A stretch of 45,846 bases of DNA from Pseudobdellovibrio sp. (GTDB taxonomy: Bacteria > Bdellovibrionota > Bdellovibrionia > Bdellovibrionales > Bdellovibrionaceae), in the NCBI GenBank assembly GCA_020696855.1, contig JAJFMT010000009.1:1-45846 (forward strand). Direction: 5' to 3'. Shown here one piece after another: positions 1-6,206 of the stretch. The position numbers and the translations under genes were made by a program. Position 1 is the first letter of the stretch, and every line of letters begins with the position of its first letter. A model generated the notes under the pieces. That model ran no database searches. It was not told where the DNA came from and saw only the letters and a list, made by a program, of their open reading frames with translations.

Positions 1-461
1 AACTTTGCGTAGGTAAAGTGTTCGCCGTTCTGAATGGCAGAGCGCAGATTATTCAGCTGCAAAATACCTTTGCTCCAGTTTTGCCAAATGATAGGAGAGC
101 GCTGATCCAGCGGAAGCTGATACTGATCCCGCTTGATTTGGTATATGAGTTCCACAGGTACTTCAGTAGACCTGGCCGTTTCATAATCACCGCGTCTGAT
201 AAAACGCATCGCCTGATATTCTGATATCTGTTCAGGTATAAGTCTGTGCTTTGATTCGAGCTGCGTCTTAAAGTTCTGATAAGCCTGCATCCACCAGCAT
301 TCGTTCTGAAGCTTTTGTCTGTAAGCGGTCACCTCTTCTACTGTCATTTGAATGTCTGCAGGCAACTCTGATTGCAGAAGCGAACAGGCGTTAGAAACAG
401 CCAGAGTTTTTTGCGCTGTTAAAAATAATAATATTAAAAAAATAAAAGCTGTTGTCTTCAT
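1..461 (-). CDS. Partial secreted protein of unknown function (3' end beyond left edge)
   Basis: An open frame runs from an ATG at 461 to the left edge without a stop, giving about 153 codons, so the C-terminus is missing. The first 21 residues (MKTTAFIFLILLFLTAQKTLA) have the basic start, hydrophobic core and Ala end of a Sec signal peptide, so the product is probably periplasmic or exported. The mature part has a Cys near its start and is rich in Gln, Arg and Tyr; I do not recognise a family. Its ATG overlaps the TGA of the upstream gene by one base (TGATG), which indicates translational coupling and a shared operon with the ADP-ribosyltransferase-like secreted protein. The two may act together, but nothing in the sequence shows how. 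Confidence 0.7.
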   Translation of the reverse strand, partial: MKTTAFIFLILLFLTAQKTLAVSNACSLLQSELPADIQMTVEEVTAYRQKLQNECWWMQAYQNFKTQLESKHRLIPEQISEYQAMRFIRRGDYETARSTEVPVELIYQIKRDQYQLPLDQRSPIIWQNWSKGILQLNNLRSAIQNGEHFTYAK

Positions 462-1453
462 CAGTACCGCCTTTCGCAGCGGTATGTTTTTTCTGCCAGC
501 TCATTGACTTCTTCATCATTCAGATTCTGTTCGATATATTTTTTTGCCTTATGCGAGCCTTTTTCTTTAATTTTAGTAAGTGTATGGCGAAACCGGCCCA
601 AAACATCCTTTTCGTGCAGCTCGTTGCCTGTCAGATCAGGAATTTCAAAATCTGAAAAGAAGAAAAAGTTGTTTTTCACTTCTTCAGGCATAGACGCCAG
701 CACATCCGATGCGGATGCCTTTTGTGTGTCATCAGCTGGGTCGGGCTGAAGGCCTATAAGGACAAATGCTGACTGGCTTGGAGTCTTGCAAAAGCCGTCC
801 AAGAAAGACTTCCAGCTGTATTCAACTAAAACAATCTTGTTGCGGTTAAAAATCTCGGTAACGAGTTTTCTGAATTCAGAGTTTTCTTCGCGCACAAAAT
901 TTTTAAGCGTGTCTGCAGAGAAACCACGCGAAAGGTTCAGTGATTTTTCTCCGCTGCTTAACTGGTCTTTTGAAATGATGTTTTCTTTAACCAGAAGCTC
1001 CCGGGTGCGTTTACCGATTGAAATCGCTTTAGCGACGCTTAAATATTTCATGCCCGCAGGTAAGCTAAGAACCACAGCTGATTCTCCGAATTCACGGGAG
1101 GCGCTTGGATCGATCGCAAAGTACATTCCGGGACCGGAAGCTGTCATTTCGGTGACGTGATTATTTGGATCCCAGAAGGCTCCCATTCGAAAGCCGAAGA
1201 AATAATTCAGCCAGCCATCGCGGTTCGCTTTGACCTGCAAATACGGATTAATCTGCTGAGCATTTGTAGTGTCAGTAGGAGCACGAAAATAGTGATAGAG
1301 CTGGGTTCTGCGGTCTAAGGTTTTTACTCCTGAAAGCAGCTCTTGCTGAAGACTTTCACCGGCAGGTGAGAGCGGCTGTAACTGGGCCTCATCTGCAACT
1401 GCAGACCAGCTTAAAACCAGTATAAAATAAATACTTAACCATTTTTTCAACAT
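461..1453 (-). CDS. Secreted protein with ADP-ribosyltransferase-like motifs (tentative)
   Basis: This 330-residue product begins with a clear signal peptide (residues 1-20, ending SWSAVA). The family is not certain. Seen in the sequence: LYHYFRAP around residue 54, GPGMYFAIDP around 107-116 followed by SREFG, and KIVLVEYSW around 206-214. The order His, then Gly-x-x-Tyr-Phe-Ala with a following Phe/Tyr-Gly, then Glu is what PARP/diphtheria-toxin-like ADP-ribosyltransferases show (His-Tyr-Glu), and also KptA-like folds. I infer an ART-like fold with H54, Y111 and E211 as candidate active-site residues. It has no clear Shine-Dalgarno before the ATG. The next gene overlaps its stop codon. It could equally be an inactive relative or an unrelated family. 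Confidence 0.65.
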   Translation of the reverse strand: MLKKWLSIYFILVLSWSAVADEAQLQPLSPAGESLQQELLSGVKTLDRRTQLYHYFRAPTDTTNAQQINPYLQVKANRDGWLNYFFGFRMGAFWDPNNHVTEMTASGPGMYFAIDPSASREFGESAVVLSLPAGMKYLSVAKAISIGKRTRELLVKENIISKDQLSSGEKSLNLSRGFSADTLKNFVREENSEFRKLVTEIFNRNKIVLVEYSWKSFLDGFCKTPSQSAFVLIGLQPDPADDTQKASASDVLASMPEEVKNNFFFFSDFEIPDLTGNELHEKDVLGRFRHTLTKIKEKGSHKAKKYIEQNLNDEEVNELAEKTYRCERRY

Positions 1454-1607
1454 GTACGTTCAGCCTGTGGTTTAAAACCGCAAGAAGAGTTGCGAACGAC
1501 GTACCAGATAAGATCTGTTTTAACGGGCTTTTAGCAGGAAAAATGTAAAGACTCTAAACACTGTGACAAAAGCGTTCTGCGCCAGAAAGGCACCGTGCTG
1601 AACCAAT

Positions 1608-1637
1608 AAAAAAGGCGCCTGTACCGGCGCCTTTTTT
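1608..1637 (-). terminator. Rho-independent terminator
   Basis: A perfect inverted repeat (AAAAAAGGCGCC / GGCGCCTTTTTT, 6-base loop) lies 20 bases past the stop of the minus-strand lipoprotein gene. GC-rich 6-bp core with a T run on either strand, so it can work in both directions. It separates that gene from the secreted-protein operon further along the same strand. Confidence 0.88.
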
Positions 1638-1657
1638 CAGGTCATGTGAGGGTAAAA

Positions 1658-2221
1658 TTACTTAGCGGCTCTTGCTCTTAAATCCGCTTTGCAAATCGCT
1701 ACTTTTTCTTCATATTCGTCTTCACGTTTTACAAGAACCGACTTGTAAGATTTGAATCGTTTTATACGGTCCAAAAGAAACTCTTCAGTCACGCCGACCA
1801 ATTTGTTTTCTTCATCAATACCGATTTTAAATTCGTCTTCTTTGTCAGTGACGCGGTCGATTGGTTCAGTCCATTTTAATTTTCCGTCGCCGCCGTTTTT
1901 AATATCTGAAAGCTGCATGCGGCAGTCGCGAAGTACGCCGTATAGTCCAAGGGAGCCGTATTTTCTGTTTCCGTATACACGGTCTTCCATTTCATAAACT
2001 TCGTACTGTAGTTTTCGAAGCTCTTCATTCATCATCACTTTTCTTTGAACAACCATGTTGCCGTCTTTAACTCCGAGAGCGGTGTCGCCGCTGATCTGCT
2101 GAGACTGGTCCATTTTTGTTTCAATTTCTTTTGCTTTGTTCGGGTTGCTCGCGCAAGACGTAAGAGTGATCTCAATAACGAACATAAGCACAGCGTAACT
2201 GATGACTTGAATCAATTTCAT
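1658..2221 (-). CDS. Putative lipoprotein of unknown function
   Basis: The 187-residue product starts with a lipoprotein signal peptide and lipobox (LTSC, Cys at about residue 23), so the mature protein should be lipid-anchored. The rest is highly charged and helical in appearance, with many Lys/Glu pairs and no motif that I recognise. The start is well supported: GGAGG lies 6-7 bases before the ATG. A strong terminator follows the gene, so it is probably monocistronic. Its leader contains a perfect 9-bp inverted repeat about 40 bases before the start codon, which may affect expression. It is transcribed away from the protease lipoprotein gene, with a 479-bp non-coding region between them. 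Confidence 0.8.
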   Translation of the reverse strand: MKLIQVISYAVLMFVIEITLTSCASNPNKAKEIETKMDQSQQISGDTALGVKDGNMVVQRKVMMNEELRKLQYEVYEMEDRVYGNRKYGSLGLYGVLRDCRMQLSDIKNGGDGKLKWTEPIDRVTDKEDEFKIGIDEENKLVGVTEEFLLDRIKRFKSYKSVLVKREDEYEEKVAICKADLRARAAK

Positions 2222-2261
2222 GTTTCCTCCAAAAGCTATGTCCTTCTATTGTCGAATATCA

Positions 2262-2285
2262 AAGAATCGCTTGCACGCGATTCTT
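2262..2285 (-). promoter_or_regulatory. Hairpin in the leader of the minus-strand lipoprotein gene
   Basis: Perfect 9-bp arms AAGAATCGC and GCGATTCTT with a 6-base loop, about 40 bases before the lipoprotein start codon. No T run follows on the minus strand, so it is more likely a leader hairpin or an operator than a terminator. Confidence 0.45.
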
Positions 2286-2346
2286 GTAACGCGACACTTG
2301 GAGTGTGGCAGAAAAAAGACGCAGCTGGAGACCGGGGTGTTTGCCC

Positions 2347-2367
2347 CTTCCAGCGAAGGAAGTTTTT
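2347..2367 (+). terminator. Terminator-like hairpin with T run
   Basis: CTTCC (2347-2351), AGCGAA loop, GGAAG (2358-2362), directly followed by five T. It has terminator form on the plus strand but the stem is only 5 bp, and there is no plus-strand gene before it, so it might end a small RNA or an antisense transcript. Confidence 0.35.
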
Positions 2368-2379
2368 GGTAGGATTTGT

Positions 2380-2416
2380 ATCACCTATAGGTACCCACGA
2401 TCGTGGTAGAGGTGAT
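2380..2416. repeat. Compound inverted repeat
   Basis: Outer arms ATCACCT and AGGTGAT (2380-2386, 2410-2416) enclose an inner palindrome CCACGATCGTGG. The near-symmetry of the core suggests a protein binding site or a hairpin at the DNA or RNA level. No binding protein can be named. Confidence 0.45.
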
Positions 2417-2645
2417 GGCTTGTCTTACTTTGATACATAGCAACCTCCTTGCCAATTTAGATAATTTAATGATTTCAATAAGATATTCTTTGTGGTGCCA
2501 GGATATCCCTAACTAATTAAATTTACTTATGGTTTTTGGTACCGAAATATCTCTCGAGTGTACCTAATATTCCTCATAACAAAAAGTTAGACACCCTGTT
2601 GGCAAGGACCGTCGTTTTAGGGTTTTTGGGCTGAATTTTTTACAT

Positions 2646-2672
2646 CAGATCGAACTAATTCGAGTTGATCTG
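2646..2672 (+). promoter_or_regulatory. Hairpin just upstream of the metalloprotease gene
   Basis: CAGATC-g-AACT pairs with AGTT-GATCTG (10 bp with one bulged base, 6-base loop), ending 28 bases before the protease start codon. It may be an operator or a leader hairpin. The protease start has no obvious Shine-Dalgarno, so leader structure could matter. Confidence 0.4.
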
Positions 2673-2700
2673 GTCAGACTTTTGAAATGTTAACTTTTAG

Positions 2701-3363
2701 ATGAAGAAGTTGGGACTGCGCATACTTATATTAATGATTGCTTCGGTGGCTTTATTTTTAGGCGCCTGTTCTCCAACACCCCAAAAGGACTGTGGATTCG
2801 TTCAAAATATCTATGGTCAGCGTATTACCTGGAAAACCAAAGCTCCTGTAAAGCTCTATATTCACCAATCCGTTCCTGCGGAATTAAAACCCGCGTTGTT
2901 TAGAGCTATTGATACTTGGGAGCGGCAAGTCGGCCACAAGCTATTTGAAATCTCTGAAGATTCTTCACAGGTATCAGGGTCACCGTCCAGGGATAATAAA
3001 AATGCTATTTACTTTTTATCTGATTGGGAGTCAGATAGATCTTCTGAGCAAGGTCGAACATCAGTCTACTGGGCTGGTGATCAGATTCAAGAAGCAGATA
3101 TTAGAATAAACGGTTCTAACTTCAGTTACTACGATCAAGATACTTCAGCGTTAGTCGGCTCTTCTAGCTTAACAAAGCGGGGATTGACTGAGCGTACGGG
3201 GTACAGTTTTGAAGCCTTGCTCCTTCACGAATTAGGTCATTTTTTAGGGCTTAAACACCGTGATGGCAGTTCCACAGTTATGGCGACGCACTTAGCGGCA
3301 TTTAACGATAGAACTCAGCTCGCATCAGTAGATCAAGAATCTGTGATGTGCGAATACAACTGA
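2701..3363 (+). CDS. Matrixin-like zinc metalloprotease lipoprotein
   Basis: The 220-residue product has a lipoprotein signal (lipobox LGAC, Cys at about residue 23) and a metzincin zinc site HELGHFLGLKH at about residues 176-186 (HExxHxxGxxH), followed by a Met (STVM) that could form the Met-turn. These features place it near the M10/matrixin metalloproteases: the three His bind zinc and the Glu is the catalytic base. Lipid anchoring suggests that it acts on the cell surface or in the periplasm, possibly on envelope or prey proteins, which is inference. There is no propeptide Cys-switch that I can see, and the enzyme is small, about one catalytic domain. The ATG lacks a clear ribosome binding site. 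A small coiled-coil gene follows 29 bases later. Confidence 0.85.
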   Translation: MKKLGLRILILMIASVALFLGACSPTPQKDCGFVQNIYGQRITWKTKAPVKLYIHQSVPAELKPALFRAIDTWERQVGHKLFEISEDSSQVSGSPSRDNKNAIYFLSDWESDRSSEQGRTSVYWAGDQIQEADIRINGSNFSYYDQDTSALVGSSSLTKRGLTERTGYSFEALLLHELGHFLGLKHRDGSSTVMATHLAAFNDRTQLASVDQESVMCEYN

Positions 3364-3392
3364 CTTTAAAAATTGAAGACGAGGAAAGAGAA

Positions 3393-3614
3393 ATGAAAAT
3401 TGTAGAAACAGCAAAACAAACTCAAGTAACTGAAAATGAAACTTCTGTTCCTTCTTTGGAATTCAGTGATGTTGTTGTTTACAATGAAATGGCTGACCAG
3501 ACTTCTGTAAAATTAAATTTAATCGAACAAATCCGTTCGCAATTAAATCAGTTGGAAGAAATGAATCAAAAACGCCAATTTTTAATGAAAGAAATTCTCG
3601 ACGTTATCCGATAA
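3393..3614 (+). CDS. Small coiled-coil protein of unknown function
   Basis: I place the start at the ATG at 3393, because GAGGAAAG precedes it by a few bases; a longer frame from a GTG at 3348 overlaps the protease gene and has no such site. The product is 73 residues, acidic at the start, with a heptad-like C-terminal half (IEQIRSQLNQLEEMNQ) that should form a coiled coil. There is no signal peptide, so it is probably cytoplasmic. It lies between two lipoprotein genes on the same strand and ends 7 bases before the next ATG. I do not recognise a family. Confidence 0.6.
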   Translation: MKIVETAKQTQVTENETSVPSLEFSDVVVYNEMADQTSVKLNLIEQIRSQLNQLEEMNQKRQFLMKEILDVIR

Positions 3615-3621
3615 GTTATTC

Positions 3622-4479
3622 ATGAAAAAAGAATTAAAACTGACAAAGCCACTGTCCCTGATAGTGGCTTTTTTTATTTCAACGGCGCTGTTTTCCTGCA
3701 GCCAAAGCCCGAAAGTATCATCTTCAGATTCATCAGTTGAAACAAATGCTGAGAATTTGTCTCCTGTGCCGGCGGTATTAAAAACGATTCCGGTTATTCT
3801 GGTCGGAGAGACTCATTACTACACTCCCTTCGGAGCGTATGAATATCTTTTAAATAAAGTTGTCGCTGAAGAGAACACTTGCATAGGTGTAGAAATTCCC
3901 TATGAGGCCGGTGATTTTTCTTTAAGCCTTAAAAAACTTCGCGCGCGCAGTGCTGTTGTTAAAAGCAATGAAGACAAAGAGCGTATTAGCCGTGTTGCTG
4001 AAACTTATTCAAAGCTTGCGGAGCTGGCGCGTGCCAAAAATTTCAAAGTGATCGGAATTGATGATAAAAATCATTACGTTTCTGAATTAAATGTAGAGCA
4101 GCGAAACAAGGCCATGGCCGAAAACATGGCGCGGCTGTTAAAATCTAAAACCTGTTCCCGCATTATTGCGATTCTGGGAAAAGCGCATCTGACCATGGGA
4201 AGCCAGAGGGCTTCGACAGTCAAACTTCTGTTAGGGCAGGCGGGCATTGAAAGTCTTGCCGTCAATCTGCAGATTACAACTGAGGCGGGTATGCCGGAAG
4301 AATATCAGTCGTTTGAAGCTTCGGGGCTGCAGGGACCAATTGAATTTGAATGGGTATTGAATAAATCTTTGCCGAAAATGGTGCGTGTTCTGCCGAATAT
4401 TAAAAACGATGTGTCAGTCTGGCAGGAATTTGATTGGACGCTTTTGATTCCGATAATTTTTCGCGCCGAAAAATTTTGA
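3622..4479 (+). CDS. ChaN/EreA/TraB-like lipoprotein (haem-binding-uptake or TIKI-type fold)
   Basis: The 285-residue product has a signal peptide ending in the lipobox LFSC (Cys about residue 26). The mature part shows VILVGETHYY near the start, GVEIPYEA about 40 residues later, and ILGKAHLTMG in the second half. The pattern Gly-Glu-x-His, an acidic Glu-x-Pro strand and a late Gly-x-x-His is that of the ChaN/EreA/TraB/TIKI superfamily, whose members bind haem or act as metal-dependent proteases or esterases. The exact activity cannot be told. No good ribosome binding site is visible; the start is 8 bases after the previous stop, which suggests coupling. A strong terminator-shaped hairpin lies inside its first 18 codons (3645-3675). 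A second protein with similar motifs is at 26259-27218. Confidence 0.75.
   Translation: MKKELKLTKPLSLIVAFFISTALFSCSQSPKVSSSDSSVETNAENLSPVPAVLKTIPVILVGETHYYTPFGAYEYLLNKVVAEENTCIGVEIPYEAGDFSLSLKKLRARSAVVKSNEDKERISRVAETYSKLAELARAKNFKVIGIDDKNHYVSELNVEQRNKAMAENMARLLKSKTCSRIIAILGKAHLTMGSQRASTVKLLLGQAGIESLAVNLQITTEAGMPEEYQSFEASGLQGPIEFEWVLNKSLPKMVRVLPNIKNDVSVWQEFDWTLLIPIIFRAEKF
3645..3675 (+). terminator. Terminator-shaped hairpin inside a signal-peptide coding region
   Basis: AAAGCCACT (3645-3653) pairs with AGTGGCTTT (3663-3671) around a 9-base loop, and seven T follow from 3669. It lies 30 bases past the stop of the coiled-coil gene, a normal place for its terminator, but also covers about codons 8-18 of the ChaN-like lipoprotein. 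Confidence 0.7.
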
Positions 4480-4487
4480 AAGGCTAA

Positions 4488-5231
4488 TTAAGATTCTTTG
4501 TCGACAGCTTCAAGCATTGGGATTGTGAAGCGTACGAAGTCACCGATGCGCTCGCGCTGCATGCCTTCGCCGCTGACAGGGCGGTCGAATTTAAACTCTT
4601 CACGGAATGACTGAAAGTTGTTGGTACGGATATTTTTGTCGTCATCGGAAGCACCGTCTTCGAACTTTCTTTGGCCTGAGATCACAGCTTTATTTCGCTG
4701 GATTGAAACGCGTAAATTACTTTTTTCGTGCTCAGGGGCATAGGCGTCAATCGTGTAATAGCCTGCGCCTTCGCTTAAACGGCTGCCGCGGTCCTGAACC
4801 GCATAGAAGTCATCTGTTTCTTTTGTTTCGTAATTTTGAACTACTGGGGATCTTTTGCCGGCGAGTTTATTGCTGTAAAGGTTTTTTTTTTCTACAGAGC
4901 TTTCTGAAGCCTGCGATCCCATTTTTGAAGATTGTCTTGCGGTCTGATTTCCTTGCCGCTCTTGGCGTCTGAGCTCGGTCGCCTCAGCGCTTGCTGTTGC
5001 GCGGGCCTCTCTGTCGGCTGCTGCCATTTCTCTGGCTTCGGATTTAATATCGAGAACAGCTGCGGCAGATTCCTGCTCGAGCTGCTTGTTTTGCTGAGCG
5101 TAGTGTTCACGAACAGCTTTCATGTCGTTGCGTTGGGCTTCAGCGAGTTCACGTTTGTACTTCGCTTTTTCCTGCTGGATTTGACGTAGATAAGTCTGAG
5201 TATTATTTTTCTTTCCGATTGCGTCTGCCAT
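4488..5231 (-). CDS. Coiled-coil protein with a C-terminal Hsp20/alpha-crystallin-like domain
   Basis: The 247-residue product has two parts. Residues 1 to about 100 are a charged, Gln/Glu/Ala/Arg-rich region that should form a long coiled coil. Residues about 155-240 resemble a small heat-shock protein domain: GYYTIDAYAP, then LRVSIQRNKAVISGQRKFED, then FREEFKFDRP, and a final VRFTIPML, in the order strand, IxGxRK-like strand, FxRxFxLP-like strand and conserved IP. Known sHSPs are ATP-independent holdases, but their N-terminal arm is usually short. No signal peptide is seen, so it is probably cytoplasmic. It converges on the ChaN-like lipoprotein gene, 8 bases apart. No clear ribosome binding site precedes the ATG. 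The domain call rests on motif order, not on an alignment. Confidence 0.75.
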   Translation of the reverse strand: MADAIGKKNNTQTYLRQIQQEKAKYKRELAEAQRNDMKAVREHYAQQNKQLEQESAAAVLDIKSEAREMAAADREARATASAEATELRRQERQGNQTARQSSKMGSQASESSVEKKNLYSNKLAGKRSPVVQNYETKETDDFYAVQDRGSRLSEGAGYYTIDAYAPEHEKSNLRVSIQRNKAVISGQRKFEDGASDDDKNIRTNNFQSFREEFKFDRPVSGEGMQRERIGDFVRFTIPMLEAVDKES

Positions 5232-5277
5232 AGGGAAATTGTATCAAATCTGGAATACAGAGTAGTGAGAAACGACG

Positions 5278-5628
5278 TTAGTTTTTAATATCTGGGCTTT
5301 TGGTCGTGCCATCCACCGGACTATTGGCTGGCTGGCGGCCGGTTTGGTCGGGCGAAGCGGCTACTGGAGCCTGTTTCACAGGTTTATCACAGTGGGGGTT
5401 AAAGTTATCAGTGCGGCCCCTGCACATCCACGTGTCAACGTAAGTGAGAGTTTCCCCTTCGTTCAGCGGGTATAAAGTTTTGTACTGTTCAGGGTCTAAT
5501 GTCGTCTGAATTTGTCTTGTGCTGGCGTTTTTTTTATTGCTGAGTAAAAGGATGAAGACACGGTATTCCGCTTGTGCGATCGAAGTGAATAAAATGACTA
5601 ATACCAGGAAAATTTTCTTCACACCCAC
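5278..5628 (-). CDS. Small secreted protein of unknown function
   Basis: The 116-residue product starts at GTG (5628; a second in-frame GTG at 5622 gives MKKIFLVLV and is just as likely). The first about 20 residues are a signal peptide ending in AQA. The mature protein has a two-Cys segment (WMCRGRTDNFNPHC) that could form a disulfide, then a Pro/Gln/Ser-rich flexible tail. I do not recognise the family. It lies 46 bases upstream of the coiled-coil/Hsp20-like gene on the same strand, so the two may be co-transcribed, although one is exported and the other is not. Confidence 0.65.
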   Translation of the reverse strand: MGVKKIFLVLVILFTSIAQAEYRVFILLLSNKKNASTRQIQTTLDPEQYKTLYPLNEGETLTYVDTWMCRGRTDNFNPHCDKPVKQAPVAASPDQTGRQPANSPVDGTTKSPDIKN

Positions 5629-5729
5629 TTATCGGAAAATGCGGATGTGATCTTAAGTAGGGCCTTGAACGGGGATGAGAAGCCTGTGCTGGACTAATTT
5701 GGGGGCTGATTTAGCGGAATTTTAAAGAA

Positions 5730-6059
5730 CTAGTGCGGAAGCTTTTGGTTGCTGCGCAGGTTGTTTTCGATGATGTAAAAATAAGCCCGTACAATTCGGT
5801 GCTTTTCGACTTCATCAAGCGAATTGATGTAATCCTGCTTTTCACTTAGGGTCTTGCACTGCAAAAGTTTTAAAATGTCTTCCTGAACTTCTTTGATGTT
5901 TTCAACTTCAAAAAATTTTTCTTCAGGGTAGTCATGTTTAAAAACTTCAGCGATCAAAGAATTTTCGAATAGAACATGAATGCCGTGCTCTGACTGAGTC
6001 AGAATGGACTTCAGATTATTTATTTGTTGTTCATCGAGATAAACTTCTACTTTAGACAA
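5730..6059 (-). CDS. Small acidic protein of unknown function
   Basis: I choose a TTG start at 6059, because GGGGAGAG lies 5 bases before it; the upstream ATG at 6086 (nine codons earlier) has no ribosome binding site. The product is then 109 residues, beginning SKVEVYLDEQQINNL. It is acidic, has no signal peptide or membrane segment, and looks mainly helical. I do not recognise a family. It is divergent from the double PBECR-like gene, with about 147 bases between the start codons, so both could share a control region. It might be a partner or antidote of that protein, but this rests on position only. Confidence 0.65.
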   Translation of the reverse strand: MSKVEVYLDEQQINNLKSILTQSEHGIHVLFENSLIAEVFKHDYPEEKFFEVENIKEVQEDILKLLQCKTLSEKQDYINSLDEVEKHRIVRAYFYIIENNLRSNQKLPH

Positions 6060-6206
6060 GTGCTCTCCCCACAGAGTTAGACTCATTTAGTAACTTTGAT
6101 GTTGCAAGCATGAAGCCAATGACTTTATTAGTCATTTTCATCGCTTAGTGATTTGAGCTTTGTTTTCCGCTAGTATTTAAAGCAACGATTACACCTTGGA
6201 GAAAAT

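Larger units (their letters stand above)
2222..2700. other. Non-coding region dense in inverted repeats
   Basis: I see no convincing gene in these 479 bases between two divergent lipoprotein genes. There are several inverted repeats: 2262-2285, 2347-2362, 2380-2416 (itself flanked by TGTATCA at 2377-2383 and TGATACA at 2431-2437), 2646-2672, and a long-range pair TCCTTGCCAA (2446-2455) with TTGGCAAGGA (2599-2608). A plus-strand open frame crossing the left part has no ribosome binding site and overlaps the lipoprotein gene. The region may hold divergent promoters, operators or a structured RNA. Confidence 0.6.

Noticed and set aside
2045..2440. A 131-residue plus-strand frame
   Set aside because: It is antisense to the lipoprotein gene for half its length, lacks a ribosome binding site, and has no protein-like pattern.
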